Source of the DNA: Andeanibacterium sp035497315
GTDB lineage: Bacteria; Pseudomonadota; Alphaproteobacteria; Sphingomonadales; Sphingomonadaceae
Direction: 5' to 3'
DNA length: 49,314 bases
Assembly: GCA_035497315.1 (NCBI GenBank)
Contig: DATJDU010000077.1
Coordinates: 1 to 49,314, forward strand
Positions 40,737 to 49,208 of the stretch are shown here, one piece after another; position 1 is the first letter of the stretch, and each line of letters begins with the position of its first letter. Made by a program: the position numbers and the translations under genes. The notes under the pieces were generated by a model. The model was not told the DNA's origin. It searched no databases and saw only the letters and a list, made by a program, of their open reading frames with translations.

Positions 40737-42446
40737 ATGGGAGAGGAACGAATCGATACGCCCGGGTTGCATGCCCGCGATTGGCCGTTGCGGCCCTGGC
40801 TGCTGGCCGCGCTGCTGGGCCTTTCCGGCCTCCTGATCCATTTCGTTACCCACGGACATGACGATGACGCGCCGCATATGGCGGCTGCGGCCTTCCTGTT
40901 CTTCGGCCCAATGGCCGCCGCCCTCTCGCTCGAGCGGCAGAGATGGCAGGAAACCGCGCTCTTCGCAGTCATCGCCGGGCTGGTGATGGCTGGGCTCGCC
41001 TGGCGTGCAGTCAGTGCGGGCGATCATGGATCGGACGGGCAATATGCCTTCGGCGCGGGCGTAATCGCCACTTTGCTGGCGCTGCCCTTGTTCCAGGCGG
41101 GCTTCCATCGGATGCGCTTCGCCACGCCTTATCGCGACACCCATTTCTTCGTCTGGACCGATGCGGTGAGCGCGGCGGGGGCGCTGGCCTTCACCGGCCT
41201 GTCCTTCGCGCTCCTGTTCGTATTGTCGGAGCTTTTCCGCCTGATCCGCATCGATTTGCTGCATGATTTGCTGGAAAAGGGCTGGTTCGGCTGGAGCGTG
41301 GCGGGCATCGCCTTTGGCGCGGCGCTGGGCACCCTGCGCAATTCGCTGAAGGTGCTCGGTGCGTTGCAATCGGTGGTGTTGCTGGTGCTCTCGCTGTTGG
41401 CGGTGCCGCTCGCGCTGGCGCTGGTTGTGTTCCTGATCGCTGTGGCCTTCTCGGGCCTCGACGTATTGTGGGAGGCGACGCGCAGCGCCACGCCGGTATT
41501 GCTGGCCTGCGCGGCGGGTTGCTTCATTCTGACCAATGCTATCGTCAGAGAAGACGATACGGACATGACGCGCAATGTGGTGATGCGCGTCACTGCCTTC
41601 GTGCTCGCCATGGGCATTCTGCCGCTAACCTCTCTGGCGGTGATCTCCATGGGGACGCGCGTTGCTCAATATGGCCTCTCGCCGGAGCGGCTGTGGGGTC
41701 TCACCGCCATTGCCGTGGCCTGTGCCTATGGCGTGGCGATCTGGATTGCGGCGATCAGGGGCAAGGTTCGGGGCTGGAGGCCCTATCTGCGCCGGGCGAA
41801 TCTGCATCTGGCGGTGGGTGTAAGCCTCTATGCGCTGCTGCTGGCTCTGCCGATTCTCGATTTCGCGGGCATTTCGGCGGCCAATCAGCTTTCGCGGCTC
41901 GAACGGGGCAAGGTTAGCGCCGAGGATTTCGATTATGACGCGCTCAAATGGGAATTTGGCGATGCCGGAAAGCGCGCCTTGGCAAAGCTGGCAAAGAGCA
42001 AGAATCCCGAAGTGGCGAAGCTGGCGCAGGAAGCGCAGGCTCGCAAGGAGCGGCGCTGGACCTGGATGGAAGCGCCGGTGAAGCGCAATCGACGCTTTGC
42101 CAATTTGCGCGGATTGGATGCGGAACCGCAGGTCAAGGCCGCGTTTGAACAGTTCCTCAAGCAGGATAGCTGGCGCTGCAACACCTCCTGCACGGTGCTC
42201 GATCTCGGGGCCTATCCTGAAGGGGAGCGCCATTTTGCGCTGATCGAGGGAAGCGATGTCCAGCATCTGCGGTTTCAGGCCGACGGTTCGCTCTTGCCGG
42301 AAGCTGCTGTCCAGCCGCCGCCGGTGCCGACCTTGAACGATGTTGCTGCCGAGGCTCATGGCCGCGTGCCCCAAGTTGAGGTTCGCCCCTTCAGCGGCCG
42401 CCGCATCTATGTGGATGGTAAGCCGGTGGGCGATCCGTTCGAATAG
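40737..42446 (+). CDS. DUF4153 polytopic membrane protein
   Basis: A 569-residue protein with about 10-11 helices (about 20 to 380) and a soluble C-terminal domain. The membrane part has DTHFFVWTDAVSAAGALAFTGLSFALLF and typical DUF4153 runs (VREDDTDMTRNVVMRVTAFVLAMGILPL). The C-terminal part (about 390-569) is charged and has a Cys pair (WRCNTSC) and a QHLRFQADG strand. The function of DUF4153 is not known. It is monocistronic as far as I can see, followed by gatC after 58 nt. Confidence 0.88.
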   Translation: MGEERIDTPGLHARDWPLRPWLLAALLGLSGLLIHFVTHGHDDDAPHMAAAAFLFFGPMAAALSLERQRWQETALFAVIAGLVMAGLAWRAVSAGDHGSDGQYAFGAGVIATLLALPLFQAGFHRMRFATPYRDTHFFVWTDAVSAAGALAFTGLSFALLFVLSELFRLIRIDLLHDLLEKGWFGWSVAGIAFGAALGTLRNSLKVLGALQSVVLLVLSLLAVPLALALVVFLIAVAFSGLDVLWEATRSATPVLLACAAGCFILTNAIVREDDTDMTRNVVMRVTAFVLAMGILPLTSLAVISMGTRVAQYGLSPERLWGLTAIAVACAYGVAIWIAAIRGKVRGWRPYLRRANLHLAVGVSLYALLLALPILDFAGISAANQLSRLERGKVSAEDFDYDALKWEFGDAGKRALAKLAKSKNPEVAKLAQEAQARKERRWTWMEAPVKRNRRFANLRGLDAEPQVKAAFEQFLKQDSWRCNTSCTVLDLGAYPEGERHFALIEGSDVQHLRFQADGSLLPEAAVQPPPVPTLNDVAAEAHGRVPQVEVRPFSGRRIYVDGKPVGDPFE

Positions 42447-42504
42447 TCGCCCTTGCGGCATCCCCGCGCTTGAAGGCGGGCCGCAGGCAAGCTAACGCGC
42501 GGCC

Positions 42505-42807
42505 ATGTCTGTCGATAAAGCAACCGTGGCGAAGATCGCCTCGCTCGCGCGCATCCGGATGAGCGATGAAGAGCTCGACCGGATGGTGCCGGAGTTCAAC
42601 AATATCCTCGCCTGGGTGGAACAACTCGGCGAAGTGGACGTGACGGGCATCGAACCGATGACCGCCGTGATTCCCAATACGCTTCGCTTGCGCGATGATG
42701 TTGTAGATGCAGATCCGCTGACCGGCGGCGGCAGGCGCGATGCGGTTCTGGCCAATGCTCCCGCCGCCGAACACGGCTTCTTCGGCGTGCCCAAGGTGAT
42801 CGAATAA
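42505..42807 (+). CDS. gatC: Asp-tRNA(Asn)/Glu-tRNA(Gln) amidotransferase subunit C
   Basis: The 100-residue small subunit that stabilises GatA-GatB. It begins MSVDKATVAKIASLARIRMSDEEL and has FNNILAWVEQLGEVDVTGIEPMT, matching GatC. RDDVVDADPLTGG ends the conserved part. The stop TAA shares its last A with the ATG of gatA, so the pair is tightly coupled. Confidence 0.97.
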   Translation: MSVDKATVAKIASLARIRMSDEELDRMVPEFNNILAWVEQLGEVDVTGIEPMTAVIPNTLRLRDDVVDADPLTGGGRRDAVLANAPAAEHGFFGVPKVIE

Positions 42808-44291
42808 TGACTGATCTGACCGAACTCGGCGTCGCCGCCATCCGCGAAGGCGTGGCCAAGGGCGACTTCACCGCGCGCGAAGTGGCTGAAGGCTTCAACG
42901 CCAATGTCGCCGCCGCGCAGGCCGCGCTCAACGCCTTCATCGTCGCCACGCCGGAAAAGGCGCTGGAAGCGGCGGACAAGGTCGATGCGGATCGTGCTGC
43001 GGGCAAGCCGCTCGGCAAGCTGGCCGGCGTGCCCATTGGCATGAAGGATCTGTTCGCCACGCAGGGCGTGCAGACCACGGCCGCCAGCCACATCCTCGAA
43101 GGCTTCAAGCCGGAATATGAGAGCACCGTCTCGCAGAAATTGTGGGATGCGGGTGCGGGCATGCTGGGCAAGCTGAACCTCGACCAGTTCGCCATGGGTT
43201 CGTCGAACGAGACGAGCTATTTCGGCAATGTGATCTCGCCCTGGCGCAAGCAGGGCAGCAATGCCGCACTCGCCCCGGGCGGTTCCTCGGGCGGTTCCAG
43301 CGCGGCGGTTTCCGCGCGGCTCGCCCCGGCAGCCACCGGCACGGACACCGGCGGCTCGATTCGCCAGCCTGCCGCCTTCACCGGTATTTCGGGCATCAAG
43401 CCGACCTATGGGCGTTGCAGCCGCTGGGGCATCGTGGCCTTCGCCAGCTCGCTCGATCAAGCAGGCCCGATGGCCCGCGACGTGCGCGATTGCGCGATCA
43501 TGCTGGAAGCCATGGCCGGCTTCGACCCGAAGGACGCGACCAGCCTCGACCTGCCGGTGCCGGAGTGGGAGACAGGGCTGAATGCCGATCTCACGGGCAA
43601 GAAGGTGGGCATCCCGCGCGAATACCGCATGGACGGGATGGACGCGGAAGTCGCGAAAAGCTGGGACGATGGCATTGCATGGCTGAAGGATGCAGGCGCC
43701 GAGATCGTCGACATCTCCCTTCCGCACACGGAGTTCGCGCTGCCGACCTATTACATCATCGCCCCGGCGGAAGCCTCGTCCAACCTCGCCCGTTATGACG
43801 GCGTACGCTATGGCCTGCGCGATCTGCCCGATGGCGCCGGTTTGCAGGACATGTATGCCGCTACCCGTGCTGCCGGCTTTGGCGACGAGGTGAAGCGCCG
43901 CATCCTGATCGGCACCTATGTGCTCAGCGCCGGGTTCTATGACGCCTATTACACGCAGGCGCAGAAGGTCCGCACGCTGATCAGCCATGATTTCAAGAAC
44001 GCCTTCACCGAATGCGACGTAATCCTGGCGCCGACCACGCCCACCGCCAGCTTCCCGCTGGGCGACAAGCTGGACGATCCGCTGGCGATGTATCTGAACG
44101 ACGTGTTCTCGGTCCCTGCCTCGCTGGCCGGGCTGCCCGCGATGAGCGTGCCGGCCGGGATCAACAGCGAAGGCCTGCCGCTGGGTCTCCAGCTGATCGG
44201 CAAGGCCTTTGACGAACAGGGCGTGCTGAATGCGGGCCTTGCGATCGAACAGCGGGCTGGCTTCGCCGCCAAGCCGGAGAAGTGGTGGTAA
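42807..44291 (+). CDS. gatA: Asp-tRNA(Asn)/Glu-tRNA(Gln) amidotransferase subunit A
   Basis: GatA hydrolyses glutamine to supply ammonia for transamidation of misacylated tRNA. The 494-residue amidase-signature protein has the catalytic Lys80 in GVPIGMKDLF and the Ser-rich signature GGSSGGSSAAVSAR (near 157-170) that contains the cis-Ser and nucleophile Ser, then TDTGGSIRQPAAF. All Ser-cisSer-Lys residues are intact. It is normally followed by gatB. Here a minus-strand acyltransferase gene intervenes. Confidence 0.97.
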   Translation: MTDLTELGVAAIREGVAKGDFTAREVAEGFNANVAAAQAALNAFIVATPEKALEAADKVDADRAAGKPLGKLAGVPIGMKDLFATQGVQTTAASHILEGFKPEYESTVSQKLWDAGAGMLGKLNLDQFAMGSSNETSYFGNVISPWRKQGSNAALAPGGSSGGSSAAVSARLAPAATGTDTGGSIRQPAAFTGISGIKPTYGRCSRWGIVAFASSLDQAGPMARDVRDCAIMLEAMAGFDPKDATSLDLPVPEWETGLNADLTGKKVGIPREYRMDGMDAEVAKSWDDGIAWLKDAGAEIVDISLPHTEFALPTYYIIAPAEASSNLARYDGVRYGLRDLPDGAGLQDMYAATRAAGFGDEVKRRILIGTYVLSAGFYDAYYTQAQKVRTLISHDFKNAFTECDVILAPTTPTASFPLGDKLDDPLAMYLNDVFSVPASLAGLPAMSVPAGINSEGLPLGLQLIGKAFDEQGVLNAGLAIEQRAGFAAKPEKWW

Positions 44292-44310
44292 CAGATAATA
44301 CGGAATGTTG

Positions 44311-44332
44311 CCCGGGCGGATGATCGCCCGGG
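44311..44332. terminator. hairpin between convergent gatA and acyltransferase
   Basis: CCCGGGCG (44311-44318) pairs with CGCCCGGG (44325-44332) around a 6-nt loop. The T-run is weak on both strands, so termination is likely but not certain. Confidence 0.5.
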
Positions 44333-44333
44333 T

Positions 44334-45419
44334 TCATTCGAAAATTCTGCGTCGAAGCCGATTGAGCGGTAGATCGACACGGAGCCCGAGCAGCAGGGCA
44401 AGCACCACCACCGGCCCGCAGGCCAGCAGCATCACTCCCTTGAGGATGAAGCCGGAATAATATGCGGATAGTATCGTGTAGGCCCCGTAAACCAGCGGCA
44501 GATGAACCGCATAGAGGGGGAAGGAAAGCGCGCCCAGCCAGCGGATGATCGTCCCTTTGCTGCCACTGTTCAGTGCAAGGGCGATGATGACCGGGTTGAA
44601 CGCCATGACTGTCGCAAGCTGACGCATCGGTTCGAGCCATGCGAAGGGCTGTTCGATCGAATGGACCGACGCCGGGAGCAGCAATGCCAGCGCGAGCCAC
44701 CAGAACCCGATACGGGGCACGATCGCGACAATTCCTTCGCGAAAGCGGAACAGCGCGAGGCCAGCGAAGAAGCTGAACAGCGTCCGGACCACCGCGATAT
44801 CGATATTACGCGTATCGAACCCCCAGTTCAGCGATCCGACCATCAATGCGCGAATGGCAAGATGAGCGCCGGAAAGGGCAATCAGAATGAAGAGCAGGCG
44901 GTTCGACAGGACTCTGACGAGCAGGGCGTGGATCAGGTTTGCCAGCAATTCATAGAGGATCGACCACTGAACATTGTTCAGCGGAAACGCCACGCTCTGT
45001 CCGAAGAAGGGGATGAAACCGGCATGGGTAATAATAGACATCGCGAAGGCGGCCTGACCGAAGCTCGCCAGTTCTGAGGCCTCGGGGTTCAGGCGCCACA
45101 ACAGCAGGCCGAACAGCAATCCGAAGAGGAGCATCGGATAGACCCGCAGCCACCGCCAGGCCATGTATCGTCCGATGCCCAGGCCCTGCCGCAGCCTGTT
45201 CTCATAAGCCATCCCGATCACGAAGCCGCTGAGGCAGAAGAAGAAATCCACGGCGAGAAATGAGTGGGAATTGCCCACATTCGCATGGCCCAGCATGACG
45301 GAGATTGCCGCAATGCCTCTCAGGCCGTCGAGCGGCTCGACATGGCTGCGACCGGACTTGCGCTCAGGCGGACTCGCCAGTGAGGGGGCTCTCCTGTCAG
45401 CGTTTCCCTGGAATGCCAA
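44334..45419 (-). CDS. acyltransferase 3 (OafA/YrhL-like) membrane protein
   Basis: A 361-residue integral-membrane O-acyltransferase with about 10 helices. VEPLDGLRGIAAISVMLGHANV (28-49) holds the family's arginine and catalytic-like histidine. FFFCLSGFVIGMAYENRL is the second signature. Such enzymes add acetyl or other acyl groups to glycans of exopolysaccharides, lipopolysaccharide or peptidoglycan. The TTG start is supported by GGAGG at 45428-45432, 8 nt upstream. The first 26 residues are polar and weakly conserved. It splits gatCA from gatB on the opposite strand. Confidence 0.9.
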   Translation of the reverse strand: MAFQGNADRRAPSLASPPERKSGRSHVEPLDGLRGIAAISVMLGHANVGNSHSFLAVDFFFCLSGFVIGMAYENRLRQGLGIGRYMAWRWLRVYPMLLFGLLFGLLLWRLNPEASELASFGQAAFAMSIITHAGFIPFFGQSVAFPLNNVQWSILYELLANLIHALLVRVLSNRLLFILIALSGAHLAIRALMVGSLNWGFDTRNIDIAVVRTLFSFFAGLALFRFREGIVAIVPRIGFWWLALALLLPASVHSIEQPFAWLEPMRQLATVMAFNPVIIALALNSGSKGTIIRWLGALSFPLYAVHLPLVYGAYTILSAYYSGFILKGVMLLACGPVVVLALLLGLRVDLPLNRLRRRIFE

Positions 45420-45427
45420 CGCCAGTT

Positions 45428-45432
45428 CCTCC
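45428..45432 (-). promoter_or_regulatory. ribosome binding site fixing the acyltransferase TTG start
   Basis: GGAGG on the minus strand, 8 nt before TTG 45419. No other start with comparable support occurs before the conserved EPLDGLRG region. Confidence 0.65.
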
Positions 45433-45576
45433 GATTCGTACCGTCGTTCGAATCGGACGGCGAGGCTGCTTACCGGGTCTTGATGTCGCCTTTAGGGGGC
45501 GGGACGAGGCCGTGCTCTAATTCCCGATCAAACTCCACACTTTCCATGCCGATGCAAGTTGCCTATCGGCATCTCC

Positions 45577-47070
45577 ATGACGAACTATCGCATCCATGGC
45601 GAAACCGGCGAATGGGAGGTCGTGATCGGCCTTGAAGTCCATGCGCAGGTTACCAGCAAAGCCAAGCTGTTCAGCGGCGCCGCGACCACTTTCGGTGCGG
45701 AGCCGAATGCGCAGGTCTCCCTCGTCGACGCGGCGATGCCCGGCATGCTGCCGGTGCCTAACCGCGAGTGCATCCGCCAGGCGGTGCGCACCGGCATGGC
45801 GATCGACGCGCAGATCAACAAATGGAGTCGGTTCGACCGCAAGAACTACTTCTATGCGGACCTTCCGCAGGGTTACCAGATCAGCCAGCTCTATCACCCA
45901 TTAGTGGGCGAGGGGCATCTGGATATCCAGCTGGACGAGAAGGACCCGGAAAACACCAAGACCATCGGGATCGAACGCATCCATGTGGAGCAGGATGCCG
46001 GCAAGCTGATGCATGATCAGCATCCGACCATGTCCTATGTCGACCTCAACCGCTCTGGAGTGGCGCTGATGGAAATCGTCAGCCGCCCGGACATGCGCAG
46101 CCCTGCCGAAGCGGGCGCCTATGTCCGCAAGCTGCGGACGATCCTGCGCTATGTCGGTTCGTGCGACGGGAATATGGAAGAAGGTTCCATGCGCGCGGAT
46201 GTGAACGTCTCGGTGCGCAAGCCGGGCGAGCCTTTCGGCACACGCACCGAAACGAAGAACGTCAATTCCGTGCGCTTCGTGATGCAGACGATCGAATATG
46301 AAGCGAACCGGCAGGTGGAGGTGCTGGAAAGCGGCGGCTCCATCGTGCAGGAAACCCGCCTGTTCGATCCCGATACGGGCACGACGCGTAGTATGCGCAG
46401 TAAGGAAGATGCGCATGATTACCGCTATTTCCCCGATCCGGACCTGCTGCCGCTGGTGCTGGACGATGCCTTCCTCGACGATTGCCGCGCCAGCCTGCCC
46501 GAGCTGCCCGACGCCAAGCGCCACCGTTATGAAAACGGGTTGGGCCTTTCGCCCTACAATGCGCAGGTGCTCACCGCCGAGGTGGAGACTGGGCGCTGGT
46601 TCGAAGTGCTGTTGGCCGAGGCTGCCAAGGCGCAGGGTAAGAGCGAGGCCGATGTCGCCAAACAGGCGGCCAACTGGCTGATCTCCGAATTGTTCGGTGC
46701 GCTCAACAAGCTGGGCAAAGATCTGGCCACTAGCCCCGTCGGCCCCGAGGCTGGCGGCGAACTGCTGGCTTTGATCGGCAATGGCACAATCTCCGGTTCG
46801 ATCGCCAAGCAGGTGCTCGAAAAGATGCTGGAGACGGGTGACGGCGCCGCCGCCATCGTTGAACGCGAAGGGCTCAAGCAGGAAAGCGACACCGGCGCCA
46901 TCGAGGCCGCAGTGGATGCTGTGCTGGCTGCCAATGGAGACAAGGTAGAACAGTACAAGGGCGGCAAGGAAGCCCTGTTCGGCTTCTTCGTGGGCCAGAC
47001 GATGAAGGCCATGCAGGGCAAGGCCAACCCGCAGGTGGTGAACGAGCTGCTGAAGAAGAAGCTGGGGTGA
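45577..47070 (+). CDS. gatB: Asp-tRNA(Asn)/Glu-tRNA(Gln) amidotransferase subunit B
   Basis: GatB binds the misacylated tRNA and performs the kinase-transamidase step. The 497-residue protein opens near MTNYRIHGETGEWEVVIGLE and has VIGLEVHAQ, then DLPQGYQISQ, RIHVEQDAGKL and LMEIVSRPDMRSPAEAGAYV, all GatB signatures. The C-terminal part is the YqeY/GatB helical domain (VEQYKGGKEALFGFFVGQTMKAM). ATG 45577 gives the usual N-terminus; a TTG at 45559 would add six residues. gatCA lie upstream beyond the acyltransferase gene. Confidence 0.96.
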   Translation: MTNYRIHGETGEWEVVIGLEVHAQVTSKAKLFSGAATTFGAEPNAQVSLVDAAMPGMLPVPNRECIRQAVRTGMAIDAQINKWSRFDRKNYFYADLPQGYQISQLYHPLVGEGHLDIQLDEKDPENTKTIGIERIHVEQDAGKLMHDQHPTMSYVDLNRSGVALMEIVSRPDMRSPAEAGAYVRKLRTILRYVGSCDGNMEEGSMRADVNVSVRKPGEPFGTRTETKNVNSVRFVMQTIEYEANRQVEVLESGGSIVQETRLFDPDTGTTRSMRSKEDAHDYRYFPDPDLLPLVLDDAFLDDCRASLPELPDAKRHRYENGLGLSPYNAQVLTAEVETGRWFEVLLAEAAKAQGKSEADVAKQAANWLISELFGALNKLGKDLATSPVGPEAGGELLALIGNGTISGSIAKQVLEKMLETGDGAAAIVEREGLKQESDTGAIEAAVDAVLAANGDKVEQYKGGKEALFGFFVGQTMKAMQGKANPQVVNELLKKKLG

Positions 47071-47089
47071 TCCGGGCCAGTGGGAGCGG

Positions 47090-47551
47090 ATGATGCCGCT
47101 GAGCATCGTCCTCGTCCAGCCTGAGATTCCCGGTAACACCGGTGCAGTGGGGCGCACCTGCGTGGCACTGGATGCGGAACTGGTGTTGATCCACCCGCTG
47201 GGCTTCGACCTTTCCGACGCCCGGGTGAAGCGCTCCGGCCTCGATTACTGGCCCCATGTCCGGCTGGTGGAGTTTCCGAGCTGGGATTCCTTTGTGGCCG
47301 AACGCCAGCCGCGCGCGGAGCAGATGTTCCTGTTCGAGGAACATGGCTCAAGCTCGTTCTACGATGCAGATTATCCCGAGGATGCCATTCTGGTTTTCGG
47401 GCAGGAGACCAAGGGCATCCCCGAAGCGATCTGGCGCGCCTTCCCCGGCCGCCAGTTCCACCTGCCCATGCGCTCGGACAAGATCCGTTCGCTCAATCTG
47501 GCGAATACCGTTGCGGCGGCGGCCTATCAGGCGATGCGAGGGTATTTCTGA
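47090..47551 (+). CDS. trmL: tRNA (cytidine(34)/uridine(34)-2'-O)-methyltransferase TrmL
   Basis: A 153-residue SPOUT methyltransferase that 2'-O-methylates the wobble position of tRNA-Leu isoacceptors. IVLVQPEIPGNTGAVGRTC (6-24), FGQETKGIP (100s) and RSLNLANTVAAAAYQ (near 134-148) are the trefoil-knot motifs that bind S-adenosylmethionine. The length fits TrmL. ATG 47090 or the adjacent ATG 47093 may start it; GGGAG is better spaced for the second. It follows gatB by 19 nt. Confidence 0.95.
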   Translation: MMPLSIVLVQPEIPGNTGAVGRTCVALDAELVLIHPLGFDLSDARVKRSGLDYWPHVRLVEFPSWDSFVAERQPRAEQMFLFEEHGSSSFYDADYPEDAILVFGQETKGIPEAIWRAFPGRQFHLPMRSDKIRSLNLANTVAAAAYQAMRGYF

Positions 47552-47604
47552 AGTGCGGCCGGGTGCGGCTTCCGGCGTGCGGGCATACTGCCGCCAGTAA
47601 GGTG

Positions 47605-47632
47605 GCAGGCGGGCACCGGGGCACCCGCCTGC
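47605..47632. terminator. bidirectional hairpin after trmL
   Basis: GCAGGCGGG (47605-47613) pairs with CCCGCCTGC (47624-47632). It lies between convergent trmL and the exported-protein gene. No T-run follows on either strand, so it may act as a rho-dependent or structural end. Confidence 0.4.
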
Positions 47633-47638
47633 TCGACC

Positions 47639-48388
47639 TCACTTTGCCACAAGCTTCGTTCTGGCGTTACGCGCGTATTCGGCGAAATTGTCTTTGAACT
47701 TGGTCGACAGCTCATCCAGCGCGGCGATCGCGTCTTCCCCTTCCTTCGGCGGGAACAGTTTCAGGCCGTTGCCGCCCCAGGCCTTGTATTCCTTGTCGAT
47801 CTTCTGATCGCCGCCAAAGTCGCGGAACATGAAAAGAGTCTTGAGCGATCGGCCGTAGATTGGCGATTTCTGGTAGAGCACGTCGGCTACGATCAGTTCC
47901 GAATAGCAAGTGACCTGTGAGTCCGAACGGCGGTTCTTCACCTTGTTCATGGTCTTGCGTTCCAGCGGCGTATCGTGAAGCACGATGGTCGTGCCTGAAC
48001 TACGCGCAAGTTCGGAGCGAAGATCGAGGTTGAGCAGGGCGTCGAGCTGGCTCGGACTGTCGAGCGCGGTCGCCAGTAATGATTGATTGTTCGAATTCGT
48101 CTTTGCGTTCGCTGCGGAATCCGCGATCGCACCGATCAGGCCAAGTCCGCTGAGCCAGCCAGAAGACTGGGAGGCCATGCGTTCGGCTGGCCAGATGTGG
48201 AGCTCGCACCCATCTGCAGGTTCAGTGGGCAGAAGCCCGGCCCGTTCGGCATCTGCCGGCTCGGCAGTTGCAGCCGATTCGTCGGCCACAGCGGTCACAC
48301 TTTCTCCAACGACATCGTCGGTCTGCGCCGTTGCGGAAGTTGCGGAAAACACGATCGCGGCTGCCGCCATGCAGAATTTGAACTTCAT
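47639..48388 (-). CDS. exported protein of unknown function, paralog A
   Basis: A 249-residue protein with a signal peptide (1-21, cleavage near TATA-QT), an acidic low-complexity stretch, and a folded core with GCELHIWPAERM and CYSELIVADVLYQKSPIYGR, followed by LFMFRDFGG. Two cysteines in these blocks may pair. The C-terminus is a charged helix (LSTKFKDNFAEYARNARTK). Its core is clearly related to the next gene at 48417-49103, so they arose by tandem duplication. The family is unrecognised. GGGGG lies six bases before ATG 48388. Confidence 0.82.
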   Translation of the reverse strand: MKFKFCMAAAAIVFSATSATAQTDDVVGESVTAVADESAATAEPADAERAGLLPTEPADGCELHIWPAERMASQSSGWLSGLGLIGAIADSAANAKTNSNNQSLLATALDSPSQLDALLNLDLRSELARSSGTTIVLHDTPLERKTMNKVKNRRSDSQVTCYSELIVADVLYQKSPIYGRSLKTLFMFRDFGGDQKIDKEYKAWGGNGLKLFPPKEGEDAIAALDELSTKFKDNFAEYARNARTKLVAK

Positions 48389-48416
48389 TAGATGCCCCCG
48401 TTGATTGAATTTCTAG

Positions 48417-49103
48417 CTATTTCTTCTTCTTCCGCGGCGTCTTCACATTGGCCGCGAATTCCTTGAGATTCTCGTTGAAGGCTCGCTCCAGTTCGGCGGT
48501 GAAGACCACCGGATCGGGTTCAGCCTTGTCGGTCAGGTCGATTTCCAGCGGCTCCACGACATAAGTGCCGAAGACGCGCGTCGGGGCCGGGTCAGAATCG
48601 AATTGGCGGAAGCGATAGACGATGTTCAGGCCCCGCCCGCTCAGCACATGCGATTGAAGGACGATCGTATCGATCATCAATTCGGCGTAGCAGGGCGGTG
48701 AGGTGACGACATGGCGCTCTGCCTTCGTCCGGATTTCACGGCTGGAAAGGCGATCCGGGTGGATCGTCACTTCATAACTGTTCAGCCCCAGTAATTCTGC
48801 GATCGGTTGGGCTTCGAGCAACCTGGCCTGCCGGGCAGTGGAAAGCGGATCGGCCAGAACCCGATCATATCCGGCGCGCCCCTTTTGTGACCCATCGACT
48901 GTGCCGCCATGGCCCCAGCCATAATAGACAGTGTGGAAATCCTCCCCCGGCCACACATGCAACTGGCAAGCCGGTTGCGTTGGCGCAGAAGGTTCCTGAA
49001 TGGCATCCGCTGAAACGGCAGGAGCGTCTTCGGCAGATAGTGACTGTGCGACACAAAGAGCCACCGCCGCCAACGGCATGGCCTTGCAGATTCCGATATT
49101 CAC
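48417..49103 (-). CDS. exported protein of unknown function, paralog B
   Basis: A 228-residue protein related to paralog A, sharing CQLHVWPGEDF, CYAELMIDTIVLQSHVLSGRG and YRFRQFDSD in the same order. A signal peptide ends near SLSA-ED. The tail is Lys-rich (KTPRKKKK). GTG 49103 is chosen since it supplies the basic residue before the hydrophobic core and has GGGGG upstream; ATG 49079 and a longer start at 49169 are alternatives, but the latter overlaps the terminator at 49157-49189. It lies 28 nt upstream of paralog A and is probably co-transcribed. Confidence 0.8.
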   Translation of the reverse strand: MNIGICKAMPLAAVALCVAQSLSAEDAPAVSADAIQEPSAPTQPACQLHVWPGEDFHTVYYGWGHGGTVDGSQKGRAGYDRVLADPLSTARQARLLEAQPIAELLGLNSYEVTIHPDRLSSREIRTKAERHVVTSPPCYAELMIDTIVLQSHVLSGRGLNIVYRFRQFDSDPAPTRVFGTYVVEPLEIDLTDKAEPDPVVFTAELERAFNENLKEFAANVKTPRKKKK

Positions 49104-49156
49104 GCGACCCCCCGTTTGAATTCGGGAATTGATTTGCCTGCTTAAGATACAAAGTT

Positions 49157-49189
49157 GGGACTGGCGCAAATCGAGATTGCGCCAGTCCC
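49157..49189 (-). terminator. strong hairpin after the right-edge gene
   Basis: GGGACTGGCGCAA (49157-49169) pairs perfectly with TTGCGCCAGTCCC (49177-49189) around a 7-nt loop. On the minus strand it follows the stop of the truncated gene at 49209, so it should end that transcript and separate it from paralog B. The T-run after it is short. Confidence 0.7.
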
Positions 49190-49208
49190 GATCAGTTAGC
49201 TGTTTTCA

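Noticed and set aside
42492..43988. 498-residue ORF antisense to gatC and gatA
   Set aside because: It is the complement of two conserved coupled genes and shows no domain.
45901..47157. 418-residue ORF antisense to gatB
   Set aside because: It is a complement of the conserved gatB and lacks a plausible start or domain.
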